Assembly: GCA_025454405.1 (NCBI GenBank)
Contig: JALOON010000001.1
Location: 1 to 64,000, forward strand
From: Oscillatoriaceae cyanobacterium Prado104
GTDB lineage: Bacteria > Cyanobacteriota > Cyanobacteriia > Cyanobacteriales > Microcoleaceae
Length of the DNA stretch: 64,000 bases
Direction of reading: 5' to 3'
Shown here: one piece after another, positions 43,586 through 52,703 of the stretch
How the letters are laid out: each line of letters opens with the position of its first letter
How positions within the stretch are numbered: position 1 is the first letter of the stretch
Program-made: the position numbers and the translations under genes
Notes under the pieces: generated by a model
Seen by the model: only the letters and a program-made list of their open reading frames with translations
Told to the model about the DNA's origin: nothing
Databases searched by the model: none

Positions 43586-44536
43586 TCAACTATCAACTAT
43601 TTCCATCAGCGTGCATTCCCAAACCAATCGCGGCTGCACGTAATTTAGCAAATACTGGCGCGCTTTTTCTAAACTTTGTAAAGGTTCGCGCTTGAAAAAC
43701 TTCTGCCAATAACAGTGCTGCAAATAATCAATCAACCACAACTGAGATTCTGTATCCAAAGTTTTATCAATTTCCTTAGCCAATTCCAAAGCTTCCCGCA
43801 AATTTGCAGGTTTGCGCTCGATCTTTTGCAGCAAATCTTCTGGGATAGATCGCACTTGTTCCCAAATCGAAATTGCCTCGCCGGGACTGCCTTGAGCCAT
43901 TGCCATTACCTCGGAATGCGACAAAATTTCCCCGCCTCCTGCTTGCTGCAAAACTTGTGCCATTGCTTCGCGATTCAGTCGGTAAAAAGGGATTCTTTGA
44001 CACCGCGAAATCAATGTTGGCAGCAGCGATTCCACGCTCGGAGCAATTAAAATTAGCGTCGCCCTTCCCGGTTCTTCTAAAGTTTTTAACAGGGCATTTG
44101 CGGCACCTTCGCCCATTGTTTCTGCGCGTTCCAAAACTACGATCGATCGCGACGATTCTAAGGGCAGCTTGCTGAGAAACTGCCCGATTTCTCGCACCTG
44201 TTCCAAGCGAATTTGCGGTGGCGCTTTTCGCTTTAAACCCGCTGCTTCCGCTTCTTTCGGCGATAGCAACTTACCTCGATCGATATAAGTCGGTTCTACC
44301 CACAACAAATCGGGGTGATTGCGCTGCCGCACTCGATTTTGCACGGCAGAAATTAACTTAGTTTCGGTTAAATTTACTGAAAATAAAAGCTCGATAAAAC
44401 AGCGCGCTGCTAAACTTTTCCCGATGCCGCTAGCACCGACAAATAGATAACCGGGAGCAATGCGGTTTTTAGATACAGCTTGTGTTAATAATTCTACGGC
44501 TCGCTCTTGTCCGATTAACTCTGTGAAGTAATCCAT
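43586..44536 (-). CDS. holB: DNA polymerase III delta-prime subunit
   Basis: A 316-residue AAA+ clamp-loader subunit. The N-terminus FTELIGQERAVELLTQAVSK and the P-loop VGASGIGKSLAARC (about 33-46) are clear. Also present are the sensor segment LKTLEEPGRATLILIAPSVE and ISRCQRIPFYRL, with the SRC arginine finger. It helps load the sliding clamp at replication forks. The sequence retains a P-loop, as in many cyanobacterial forms. Stands alone on the minus strand. Confidence 0.9.
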   Translation of the reverse strand: MDYFTELIGQERAVELLTQAVSKNRIAPGYLFVGASGIGKSLAARCFIELLFSVNLTETKLISAVQNRVRQRNHPDLLWVEPTYIDRGKLLSPKEAEAAGLKRKAPPQIRLEQVREIGQFLSKLPLESSRSIVVLERAETMGEGAANALLKTLEEPGRATLILIAPSVESLLPTLISRCQRIPFYRLNREAMAQVLQQAGGGEILSHSEVMAMAQGSPGEAISIWEQVRSIPEDLLQKIERKPANLREALELAKEIDKTLDTESQLWLIDYLQHCYWQKFFKREPLQSLEKARQYLLNYVQPRLVWECTLMEIVDS

Positions 44537-45095
44537 AGTTATTATTTACAAAAAAGTAGCATTGATGATTCCCCGCATTCTTCAGCAGATGCTCGATCGT
44601 TCATAACTGTCAACCTTGAATAATTATCCCTCTTTTGTTGCTGCAGCAACAATGTTTTTTGTTAGTCAGATGTGATGAGTCCCTAGAAAGGTCAGCCAGT
44701 AATTGTTCGGGTTGCTTGTCATTTTAGTTGGCATTAAGTAGCCTTAAAAGTTCGGGTAACTACTGTTTGCAAAAATTTACATAAATCTGACTGAATCTGC
44801 TCATCGACTGCCCTATAATGACTGAATTATCGATCGCCTTAAATTCCAGACCAACACGAATACTAAACACTACCTACAAATTAAAGTCTCTAAAGTTTTC
44901 TGGCAGGAAAAAAGACAGACTAAATTGCGAGCGATCGGAGATTTTGAACGTGAGATTTTTGAATTAGCGGATATCTGGATTGCGGATATCTGTGTTGGGG
45001 AAGGACAGATTCTAAGAAGTAACTCAAACCTGTTGAAGTAGATCGCTCAATTAGACCGACCGATTAAACAAGTAAGTTAGTTGACGGGGTGCAAT
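44537..45095. other. Long leader/intergenic region before the protease gene
   Basis: About 560 bases without a convincing gene. It must contain the promoters of holB (minus) and of the protease gene (plus). Directly repeated GCGGATATCTG occurs at 44968 and 44983. No RNA structure or operator can be supported. Confidence 0.4.
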
Positions 45096-48000
45096 ATGTC
45101 TAACATTCAACTCGGAATTCTGAAGGATAACTATTTCAATATCGACTTTGTTGGCAAGCTCGATCCCGCAGATATTTATCGTTTCACTTATCCCGCTGCG
45201 GGCAGTTTCAAAGTTACGGCAGAAGGTTTTAGCGGCGGTGTGAAAATGGAACTGCTAAACAGCCAAGGACAGCCGATCGAAACTATTTCAACTACCAACA
45301 ACCAGCCCGGAACTCTGAGTAATGATAGTTTAATCGCTGGAGACTATACCCTGCAAGTTGCTCCCATCTCCCCAGACACGAACTATCAGATTAGTTTTGC
45401 TGTCAATGATAAGGTCGATCCGCTCACTGGTTTGAAAGTTGACTCGGGTTATTTTACGCCCGATCGCTCGGGTGAAGTAGGCTTTGATTTCTTGTATGAT
45501 GATGGCGAATACAAAGGGCAATTAGCCATATTTAGCTTGCAGGGGATGGAGAAATTTACCCCAGGTTCTGAAGAGTTTATCAAGGAAGCTGCCAGAAGAG
45601 CTTTGAGTAATTCTGTGTTGGGTCACGTCGTAATTTCCGATATTACAGAAGGCACAGACCCTCAATTCAGAGACATTTTAGGCAAGGAAAATGCGAACGC
45701 CGGGGCTTACAAAGGCGTGAAGAAATTTGCGATGAATCCTGGAGAAGCATTTGCTGTAATGTTCGTACCGGATGGCACTGTTAAGGAAGTATTCGATAAG
45801 CCCGATATTGGTGGCGACAAACGCCCGCTGTTTTCGCTATCTAGCAGCGATGAAAATGATGCTTGGCTGTTGGGTCAAGTAGCTGATATTACTGGTGACG
45901 GCAAGGCATTTGCGATCGAAGATCGATCGATTTCTCCGGAATCGGATCGCGACTACAATGATGTGATTTTCCGCGTGACGGGCGCGACGGGCAAAGCTGT
46001 AACTGCGACAGAAGTTATTGCTCCGGATAAAGATTGGACTAAATCTGAAGGCGGTAAGAAATTGCTCGATTATGTTACTGCAAAACTGCCCGAGGAGTTG
46101 AAACCACCTACAGATACAGAACAACCAGTAGCACCAGAATCGCCTGCGCCTGCGCCTGCGCCTGCGCCTGCACCTGCGCCTGCACCTGCACCTGCACCTG
46201 CGCCTGAGGCTGCACCTGCACCCGTACCTGCACCTGCACCTGCGCCTGAGGCTGCACCTGCACCCGTGCCTGCACCTGCGCCTGCGCCTGCACCTGCACC
46301 CGCGCCAACACCTGCGCCCGCACCGTCGCCTGCGCCTGCACCGCCATCGGTGGATAATACTCAGGTGGCGGAAACTCAACCTCTTGTTGAACCGGAACCG
46401 CCTCTGGAACCGGAGAAGCCCAAGCTGCCTTTAATCGGGATTATCGATACTGGATTTGCTGCGACAAATCCCGATCTCGATTATTCTAAGGTGACTTTGG
46501 GGCGCGATCGCATTGACAATGACAGCAATCCTTTAGTGTCCGACGAGGAAGAAAACGAACACGGTACGGCTGTTTGGAGTTTAATCGGCGCGATCGCGGG
46601 TAATAATATTGGCATTGATGGAATTAACGATCGCGCTCCTGTTTGGCTGGGACGCGCCAGCGGTTCCGGGCAGTGGGATTTGTCGCTGACGGATTTCGTG
46701 CATGAAGCCAAGGCACAAGGAAAGCGGAATGCGATTGCTAACCTCAGCTTGGATTTAACTCAAGTTAATCCCGACGGCAGCGTCACGACGCGCTACGAAT
46801 TGACGCCCAGAGAAAGGGCAGCTTTGGAATACGCCCGTCAGAATGGAGTGCTGTTGGTAGTTGCTGCGGGCAATGACGGCGGTGTGATGTCGGTTTTGGG
46901 TCAAGCTTCTCAGGAGTTTGACAACATTATTACTGTTGGAGCGTTTGACGGAGTGCGTCGTTCTTCCTATTCGAGTTACGGTTATGGTTTGGATGCGGTA
47001 GTTGCGGAGGAGGAAAATACTCTAGATGATGCGCTTACCGGGACTTCTTTTGCGGCAGCGAAAGCGACTGGGATGGCATCTGTGGTGTGGGAAAGCAATC
47101 CCAAGTTGAGCGATCGCCAAGTAATAGAAATTCTCAAACAAAGCGCGATCGATGTCAATTTACCCGGTTGGGATCGAAAAACAGGTTTTGGGGTGTTGAA
47201 TTTAGAAAAAGCCGTGCAGTTAGCGAAGGAAACTGCACCGCAAGCAAGCTTTCGTGCAGAATTCATGACACCTGAAACTTGGGGTTCTGAAGGGCTAGTG
47301 AAACCACTGGAACGCTCTACTGCCAACAACCGTTACCCTATTACTATCCCATTCTATCCGGTTTATGACAAATATCGAGGTACGCTCGGCAAACCTACTT
47401 CAAAGGCGATCGACCATTCAGATAATGTCCAATATCAACTATTCGAGCGCGGTTCGATCGTCAGCAGTCCTGAAGGAACTTATCCGCTTTACGGTGCGAT
47501 CCGCCAAGAATTTTTGAAAACAGGCGGACTTGGTGGTAGGTTGGGATTTCCGACAAGCGGGCAGATCGATCGGGGCAGCGGCAATAAGATTCAATACTTT
47601 GAAGGCGGTAACATTTATTGGAATGGCAATAAAGCGACTGCCTACCAAAAGTCTGGTAAACCATACAATCCCGGCAACACCAATCCCGGAGGAAATAACA
47701 ACGGTGGCAATACCTCTGACTGTTATGAATTGGGTTCTGTGTCTGAGAAGTATGAAACAGGAAACAGAGGCCCTGGCACCATTGGCTACGATCCGACTGG
47801 CGGTTGGTCTTATGGAACTTATCAGCTCGCAACTAAACCCGGATCGTTAGCTGGTTTTCTCGATTCAGAAATAGCTAGCAAATGGAACCCTGAACTTAAA
47901 CCGCTAACTCCCGGTACTCAAGCCTTTAATAATAAATGGAAGGAAATTGCCTCGAAAGATGCTGAAGAGTTTAGTGCAGCTCAACATGAGTATATCAAAA

Positions 48001-48335
48001 TCACTCATTACGATCCTCTAGCAAATAAGCTGAAGAATACTCTCGACTTAGATGTTAATAAATACTCTAAGGCACTGCAAAATGTTATTTGGTCTACTGC
48101 TGTGCAGCATGGATCAAATACTAAAATTGTGAATAATGCCTTGAGAGGCAGAAATATTTCACGAATGTCTGAAAATGAACTAATCAACGCTATCTATGAC
48201 GAGCGAGGTAAGAAAGATAGTGCGGGAAATTTAGTGTACTTTTCCAGCAGTCCTCGGGGCATTCAACAGAGTGTAGCTGATAGGTTTGTTGACGAGCGAT
48301 CGGATGCTTTAGCTATGTTACAAAACCCCTGTTAG
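45096..48335 (+). CDS. Composite S8 serine protease with DUF4114 and lysozyme-like domain
   Basis: A 1079-residue protein, from ATG 45096. Order: PPC-like beta domain (about 5-105); DUF4114 with [11 protein letters not shown] (about 130-300); Pro-Ala linker (about 345-420); peptidase S8 (about 445-705) with full triad Asp451 (IIDTG), His489 (EHGTAVW) and Ser651 ([11 protein letters not shown]); LGFP-like repeats (about 745-855: [16 protein letters not shown]); Gly/Asn linker; and a C-terminal domain (about 876-1079) with [29 protein letters not shown] and INAIYDERG. That last domain resembles lysozyme-like tips of phage and VgrG proteins, with Glu887 as likely acid. No classical signal peptide is visible, so export may use another route. 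Confidence 0.82.
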   Translation: MSNIQLGILKDNYFNIDFVGKLDPADIYRFTYPAAGSFKVTAEGFSGGVKMELLNSQGQPIETISTTNNQPGTLSNDSLIAGDYTLQVAPISPDTNYQISFAVNDKVDPLTGLKVDSGYFTPDRSGEVGFDFLYDDGEYKGQLAIFSLQGMEKFTPGSEEFIKEAARRALSNSVLGHVVISDITEGTDPQFRDILGKENANAGAYKGVKKFAMNPGEAFAVMFVPDGTVKEVFDKPDIGGDKRPLFSLSSSDENDAWLLGQVADITGDGKAFAIEDRSISPESDRDYNDVIFRVTGATGKAVTATEVIAPDKDWTKSEGGKKLLDYVTAKLPEELKPPTDTEQPVAPESPAPAPAPAPAPAPAPAPAPAPEAAPAPVPAPAPAPEAAPAPVPAPAPAPAPAPAPTPAPAPSPAPAPPSVDNTQVAETQPLVEPEPPLEPEKPKLPLIGIIDTGFAATNPDLDYSKVTLGRDRIDNDSNPLVSDEEENEHGTAVWSLIGAIAGNNIGIDGINDRAPVWLGRASGSGQWDLSLTDFVHEAKAQGKRNAIANLSLDLTQVNPDGSVTTRYELTPRERAALEYARQNGVLLVVAAGNDGGVMSVLGQASQEFDNIITVGAFDGVRRSSYSSYGYGLDAVVAEEENTLDDALTGTSFAAAKATGMASVVWESNPKLSDRQVIEILKQSAIDVNLPGWDRKTGFGVLNLEKAVQLAKETAPQASFRAEFMTPETWGSEGLVKPLERSTANNRYPITIPFYPVYDKYRGTLGKPTSKAIDHSDNVQYQLFERGSIVSSPEGTYPLYGAIRQEFLKTGGLGGRLGFPTSGQIDRGSGNKIQYFEGGNIYWNGNKATAYQKSGKPYNPGNTNPGGNNNGGNTSDCYELGSVSEKYETGNRGPGTIGYDPTGGWSYGTYQLATKPGSLAGFLDSEIASKWNPELKPLTPGTQAFNNKWKEIASKDAEEFSAAQHEYIKITHYDPLANKLKNTLDLDVNKYSKALQNVIWSTAVQHGSNTKIVNNALRGRNISRMSENELINAIYDERGKKDSAGNLVYFSSSPRGIQQSVADRFVDERSDALAMLQNPC
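46130..46350 (+). repeat. In-frame GCNCCN hexamer tract coding for the Pro-Ala linker
   Basis: About 35 six-base units GC(C/G)CCT/GCACCT encode alternating Ala-Pro. Two copies of a longer unit ending GAGGCTGCACCTGCACCCGT are visible near 46205 and 46250. Expansion or contraction by six bases keeps the reading frame. Confidence 0.9.
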
Positions 48336-48349
48336 GTTCTCGTTCTAAA

Positions 48350-48412
48350 GAAACCGGGTTTTTACCGAATCTGTTGGCTGCGGTGAAGTATTTTCGCAAA
48401 AACCCGGTTTCA
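48350..48412. repeat. AGAAACCGGGTTTTTAC inverted repeat, copy 2
   Basis: AAGAAACCGGGTTTTTACCG opens and CAAAAACCCGGTTTCACCG closes, about 60 bases in all, right after the protease stop. It could act as a bidirectional terminator between the convergent genes. Loop sequence differs from copy 1. Confidence 0.75.
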
Positions 48413-48453
48413 CCGAGCCTATGCTTAAGTCTTAATACAGATAAAGCGATCGC

Positions 48454-48789
48454 TCACAAAAACTCAACACGCCCAACCATTTCTTCAGGAACGTACACTT
48501 CATAAATCAAAACTAGAGCTTCAATAATTTGTCCGATCGAACGAGTACCTTGCTTGCAATAAGCAATACCTGGATGCTTGCTGGTAAGACTAGCAATCGT
48601 TAAAAAATCCTCATCGTGAGTCATAATTACCCGCTTTTGTTTGCAGATAAATGCTAACTGCAATTCATCACTCTGACCGAGCAATCCCGCTTCAATAGTT
48701 GTTGTAACATCAATACTGCGCCGACGCAACTCTCGTGCCACAGCCGATTTAACATTCTCATCTAAATGAAAGCGGATGCGTTCACTCAC
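48454..48789 (-). CDS. DUF5615 PIN-like toxin
   Basis: A 111-residue protein with RFHLDENVKSAVARELRRRS, VTTTIEAGLLGQSDELQLAF and VIMTHDEDFLTIA. The Asp/Glu residues of LDEN and THDEDF correspond to the PIN-fold nuclease site of the Mut7-C/DUF5615 group. It follows a DUF433 gene with an 8-base overlap; this pair is a recognised toxin-antitoxin arrangement in cyanobacteria. Ribonuclease activity is inferred from the fold. Confidence 0.8.
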   Translation of the reverse strand: MSERIRFHLDENVKSAVARELRRRSIDVTTTIEAGLLGQSDELQLAFICKQKRVIMTHDEDFLTIASLTSKHPGIAYCKQGTRSIGQIIEALVLIYEVYVPEEMVGRVEFL

Positions 48790-49102
48790 CTCTAATTTCC
48801 CTCAGCTTTTCCTGCAAACGAGAGGGCAGACTCTGACGCTTCAACTCTTCAACAAAAGCATCTGATTCAGCAGTGCGACGGTCAATTTCTTCTCGATTCT
48901 CGTAATAGTAAGTCATGGCTGCATGAACTGAAGCAGGTGACAAATTATACTCCCTAGCGATTTCTTCGATCGACTCTCCCATCTTCAGATACATTTGGGC
49001 AATTTGTGCTACAGAAATTCGACGACCCGCAATGCGTGGCTTACCGCCAAGCACTCCCGGTGTAATTTCAATATACTTGGTGGCGATCGATTGTTGGGAC
49101 AT
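48782..49102 (-). CDS. DUF433 antitoxin
   Basis: A 106-residue DNA-binding antitoxin. YIEITPGVLGGKPRIAGRRI, ISVAQIAQMYLKMGESIEEI and YNLSPASVHAAMTYYYENRE form the winged/helix-turn-helix DUF433 domain. A charged C-terminal tail (EELKRQSLPSRLQEKLREIR) probably binds the toxin. First gene of the DUF433-DUF5615 module, likely self-repressed. Confidence 0.82.
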   Translation of the reverse strand: MSQQSIATKYIEITPGVLGGKPRIAGRRISVAQIAQMYLKMGESIEEIAREYNLSPASVHAAMTYYYENREEIDRRTAESDAFVEELKRQSLPSRLQEKLREIRGE

Positions 49103-49613
49103 AAAACATGAAAGGCTCTTATTTGCTAATGTTTAAAGATATTTAATTTTAGCACAAACAGATGAATGGCGATCGCCCTTAATAAAAAAAGAAAGTAGGG
49201 TGCGTCGCTCGGATAATTCTTGCTAATTGCAGTTATCTCCAGCGACGCACCATACCGCTACATCCAGATATTTCTCAACAATTGAAATAGTGCGATCGAA
49301 TCGACGCAGCAACTTCATCCTCAGGACGCGAGGCATTGATGCGGAAAGTGCGATCGCCTTCAATAAATTCAACGTGAATGAAATCGAACTTTCTCTGTTA
49401 TTTTTTCTCTCTCTACAAAGGCATCTTAGAGGGAGTTTCAGACAATTTGGCGAGTGCGATTTTATTAAAAATAATCGATCGAAGGTGGCGATAAAAACGG
49501 TCGATCGAACATCTTGGATCGAGATCGACAGAGGTTGCGATATCCTGCTATAATGGAGAAGTGTTCTCACGATCGCACCTCTGCATCTGAAAGTCATTTT
49601 GGAGAAACATCAG
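49103..49613. other. Gap with a GGTGCG palindrome and a small gene fragment
   Basis: GGTGCGTCGCT...AGCGACGCACC spans 49199-49252, the same stem as the 3031 array. On the minus strand at 49275-49388 an open segment reads FIHVEFIEGDRTFRINASRP then EDEVAASIRS. It resembles the tail of a small P-loop kinase, but no start or P-loop is present. I see nothing else except AT-rich spacer before the antitoxin. Confidence 0.4.
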
Positions 49614-49982
49614 ATGAATCTATCTCTTTTGCAACCCATATCTACTTCCTCGCTGACGTGGTATGTTTTGGTAGAAACTCTGGAACAAGGGCAGATTGCA
49701 GCTTGGGTTGCACAGTTTCCAGAAAGCAAAGTCACAGCAGAATCTCAAGAAGCAGCGATCGCTGCATTGAAAACTCTGCTTAATAAACGCATGGCTGCGA
49801 TTAAGGTGATGCCCTTACAGCTTTCGTTTCAAAACTCTGAAGATCCCTGGTTTCAATTGTGTGGAATTTTGAAAGATGATGCAAGTTTTGCCCAGTGGAG
49901 CGATCGCTTCTGGACTCAGAAGCAGCAAAGTATTGAAGATGATGAAGTAATATCTGTTGAAGAAAGTTTGAGGGTGATGTAA
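49614..49982 (+). CDS. Antitoxin-like partner of VapC
   Basis: A 122-residue protein starting at ATG 49614 with GGAG 10 bases upstream. The first half (WYVLVETLEQGQIAAWVAQF and KVTAESQEAAIAALKTLLNK) resembles HicB/DUF-type partner domains. The C-terminal region is acidic (QSIEDDEVISVEESLRVM). It ends two bases before the PIN toxin start, so the two form an operon. The family is not certain; the role is from position. Confidence 0.65.
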   Translation: MNLSLLQPISTSSLTWYVLVETLEQGQIAAWVAQFPESKVTAESQEAAIAALKTLLNKRMAAIKVMPLQLSFQNSEDPWFQLCGILKDDASFAQWSDRFWTQKQQSIEDDEVISVEESLRVM

Positions 49983-49984
49983 TT

Positions 49985-50410
49985 GTGTGGATTTTCGACA
50001 CAGACCATGTGTCTTTAGTATTGCGGGGTAATCCCAAAGTAATCGCGCAATTAGGAAAAGCCCCTGCACTGACCAGTACCACAATTATTACCGTTCAGGA
50101 AATTTTTAATGGCTGGATTGGTGAGTTAAATCAACCGAGTACGCAACGGGAAACAATTCTTAAGCAATATCATCACCTTTTTCTAGCAATCGAGTTGTTG
50201 AAAAAATTACCAATTCTGGAGTTTGATGTACCTGCTTTCGATCGATATGAAGAGCTGCTAGTACAAAATCCAAACCTCCGTAAGAAGCGTTTGCAAAAGG
50301 ATGTAAGGATTGCAGCGATCGCTCTTTCACGCAATGCCACCGTTGTGACCCGCAATCGCCGAGATTTTGAACAGGTTCCAGGACTGAAGATTGAGGATTG
50401 GACAATTTAA
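49985..50410 (+). CDS. vapC: VapC-family PIN-domain toxin
   Basis: A 141-residue PIN-domain ribonuclease starting at GTG. Active-site acids are visible: Asp in IFDTDHVSLVLRG, Glu in TVQEIFNGWI, Asp in LQKDVRIAAIALS, and TRNRRDFEQVPGL. VapC toxins cleave tRNA or rRNA when free of antitoxin. Coupled to the gene ending at 49982. This is the second PIN-type pair within 2 kb. Confidence 0.88.
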   Translation: MWIFDTDHVSLVLRGNPKVIAQLGKAPALTSTTIITVQEIFNGWIGELNQPSTQRETILKQYHHLFLAIELLKKLPILEFDVPAFDRYEELLVQNPNLRKKRLQKDVRIAAIALSRNATVVTRNRRDFEQVPGLKIEDWTI

Positions 50411-50586
50411 GAAAGCGCAATGTATTACTACGGCTTCAACTACAGTATTTCCGAGAATTGTATTGTGCATTGCTTCAAACTTAGATTCATCTTGCTTCAG
50501 GAAAAACATCTATGGCAATTGTTCCAGTAGTGCGATCGGGATTTATTTGAGTCATCTCAACCTCGCTATCTCATGAAGTCAAATTA

Positions 50587-51288
50587 CTAAATTGTATCCG
50601 GATCGATGTTTAATTCTCGCAGTTTGGCGGCCAGGCGATCGGCACGTTGCGCCTCTTGTTCGGCACGTTGCGCCTCTCTTTGAGCCACTTCTTCCGATGT
50701 GGGAAGAAGTTCTCCTGTTGTTGTGAACCAACGCAATTTTCCCTCCTGTATTCCCAGCCATAAATCTAACTGCTGGCTGAACAAATGTCCTTGCGAATTT
50801 GCTTCTAGAGGTTGGTATTCGCCATCCACTAAATGAAACCCGGCAAACTCCAAAGTATGCGGGTCGAACCAGAAATAATCTGGGGTGCGAAACGTGTTTT
50901 GATAAAGTTGTTTCTTGAAACCTCTGTCAGTCTCCGCTGTTTTTGGCGACAAAATTTCGATAATTACGTTGGGATATTTTCCATCTTCTTCCCACACTGC
51001 CCAACTTTTACGAGATTTCCGTTCGGTTCCCAAAACCACGAAAAAGTCCGGACCTCGGAATAGTTCAGATTTAAGCTGGCGGGGACTGTAGTAGATGGTA
51101 AGATTGCCAGCGGCATAGAAGTCATTTCTATCTTGCCACAGCCATTCTAAGCAGTTGAGCAGCAGGATTATTTGTCGTAAATGAAGATCGGTTTCCACGG
51201 GAGGTTCGTCACTATATAAGTCGCCAGGAGGAAAGATAACATTTTCTTGAATCTCTTGGGAAGGGGCTAGTTCTCGAGCTGCTGTCAT
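50587..51288 (-). CDS. Uma2-family PD-(D/E)XK protein with coiled tail
   Basis: A 233-residue Uma2 (DUF820) protein from the ATG at 51288. The frame continues upstream only through repeat DNA. Family segments: IFPPGDLYSDEPPVETDLHL, RGPDFFVVLGTERKSRKSWA, PNVIIEILSPKTAETDRGFK and TPDYFWFDPHTLEFAGFHLV. The C-terminus has AQREAQRAEQEAQRADRLAA, a common heptad tail in this family. Function is unproven. Confidence 0.83.
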   Translation of the reverse strand: MTAARELAPSQEIQENVIFPPGDLYSDEPPVETDLHLRQIILLLNCLEWLWQDRNDFYAAGNLTIYYSPRQLKSELFRGPDFFVVLGTERKSRKSWAVWEEDGKYPNVIIEILSPKTAETDRGFKKQLYQNTFRTPDYFWFDPHTLEFAGFHLVDGEYQPLEANSQGHLFSQQLDLWLGIQEGKLRWFTTTGELLPTSEEVAQREAQRAEQEAQRADRLAAKLRELNIDPDTI

Positions 51289-51523
51289 GGCTGGTGCGTT
51301 GGGATTAAGAGGTTTTGTATTTATTTTAGCGTTGCAGGGCGATCGCTGGGAATTGGTAAAGAGTTTTGAGTTTTGAGTTTTGAGTTTTGACAGTGCGCGC
51401 ATTCACAAATGGTAACTTAAAACTCCCCCTCTTCTACCACTAGAAAGGTTATAGTTGAATTTCGGATTAGATAGCTGGGAATTAATTAATTCAATGACGC
51501 GATCGCCTCAAAGCGCATTTTCA

Positions 51524-52177
51524 TTAATTCATAATTCCTGTCCAAGTTTCTAGCTTGCTAATGACGATCGATCGAATTTCTGCAGCAACTTCAGCTTCCG
51601 GGCGATCGGCATCGATCCGGATGATGCGATCGCGATTTTCCTCGGCTAAATCTGCAAAACCCCGCCGCACGCGCTGGTGAAACTCCAAATCAGCTTGTTC
51701 CATACGATCGCGCTTGCCCCTCGCCCTTACCCTGGACAAACCGACCTCTACATCTATATCCAACCACAAAGTTAAATCGCTCTGCAAGCCACCAGTGGCA
51801 ATTTCATTTAACTGCTTAATTAAATTTAAATTAAGACCGCGCCCGTATCCCTGATAAGCAACAGTCGAATCTGTAAAACGATCGCATAGGACGATCGACC
51901 CTTTGGCTAACTCCGGCAACAGCAAAGCTTCAACGTGCTGGGCTCGATCGGCTGCGTACATCAGTAATTCCGCTCGATTTGATACTAATTCTACCAACTC
52001 CGCTTCCAGCAGCAAGCACCGCAATTCCTTTCCCAATTTCGTGCCTCCAGGTTCCCGAGTAGCTAGAACACTGGCCTCGGCAAACTGTTTTTGCTGTATA
52101 AAGTGTAACAACAATCTCATTTGAGTTGTTTTTCCAGCACCTTCTACTCCCTCAAACACGATAAGTTTCCCCTTCAT
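51524..52177 (-). CDS. tmk: Thymidylate kinase
   Basis: A 217-residue enzyme phosphorylating dTMP to dTDP for DNA synthesis. P-loop FEGVEGAGKTTQ (about 7-18), DRFTDSTVAYQGYGRGLNLN with the DRF/Y motif and YQG, and the lid segment RARGKRDRMEQADLEFHQRV are characteristic. I use the ATG at 52177, which places the P-loop at the normal distance. The frame runs 35 codons further upstream without recognisable sequence. Confidence 0.93.
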   Translation of the reverse strand: MKGKLIVFEGVEGAGKTTQMRLLLHFIQQKQFAEASVLATREPGGTKLGKELRCLLLEAELVELVSNRAELLMYAADRAQHVEALLLPELAKGSIVLCDRFTDSTVAYQGYGRGLNLNLIKQLNEIATGGLQSDLTLWLDIDVEVGLSRVRARGKRDRMEQADLEFHQRVRRGFADLAEENRDRIIRIDADRPEAEVAAEIRSIVISKLETWTGIMN

Positions 52178-52282
52178 TGACCCACCATTAGAAATTCCTA
52201 AAAAAAATCTCGATCGTTCTGTAATTATCTGGTAACTTCTGTATGATATTAAAGTCTCAATGCCTCGCGGCTGGAGTTTCAT

Positions 52283-52630
52283 ATGGCTCGTTATACCGGC
52301 TTTTTTCTTGTTGCAGTTCCGATCGACCGCCTCCGTCAGTCCCTGATTGAAATTTTGGAGTCATGCAATCTTGATATTATCTACAATACAGGTGATTCCC
52401 TCATGGCCCGCGAACTTCCGGGTCAAGTTTCGATCGCCAAACTTGTTACCGCAGAAGTGCTGTTTGAGAAAAACACGGGCAGCGATTCAGAAGTTCGCAT
52501 GAACTTCACGATCAAAAACGAGGAACTGCCCCTCCAAACCAACAACCATTGCCGTCAAATGTTCGAGTTAGTCAGTCAATCGATCGTGAACAACCGCAAC
52601 TGGCGGCTTTTGGAAAGCATGGCCCTTTAA
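52283..52630 (+). CDS. Conserved hypothetical protein
   Basis: A 115-residue soluble protein. YTGFFLVAVPIDRLRQSLIE, SCNLDIIYNTGDSLMARELP and VSIAKLVTAEVLFEKNTGSD suggest an alpha/beta domain. From memory similar small proteins occur widely in cyanobacteria without assigned function. Divergent from tmk and followed by the copper ATPase on the opposite strand. Confidence 0.7.
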   Translation: MARYTGFFLVAVPIDRLRQSLIEILESCNLDIIYNTGDSLMARELPGQVSIAKLVTAEVLFEKNTGSDSEVRMNFTIKNEELPLQTNNHCRQMFELVSQSIVNNRNWRLLESMAL

Positions 52631-52703
52631 TATGGGCGGTCATTAGTCATTAGTTCCTAGCTAATGACTGATGACTGATGACTTTTATCCACAAGCGATA
52701 AAT

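Noticed and set aside
45837..46379. 180-codon minus-strand frame rich in Arg and Cys opposite the protease gene
   Set aside because: It is the complement of the Pro-Ala hexamer tract and has no family resemblance; its composition is forced by the repeat.
48350..48412. Attachment site of an integrated element
   Set aside because: No integrase or tRNA gene nearby, and the sequence belongs to a repeat family also found at 42946.
49223..49597. Full-length 124-codon minus-strand gene
   Set aside because: The frame does not match the kinase-like peptide seen in the neighbouring frame and shows no family pattern of its own.
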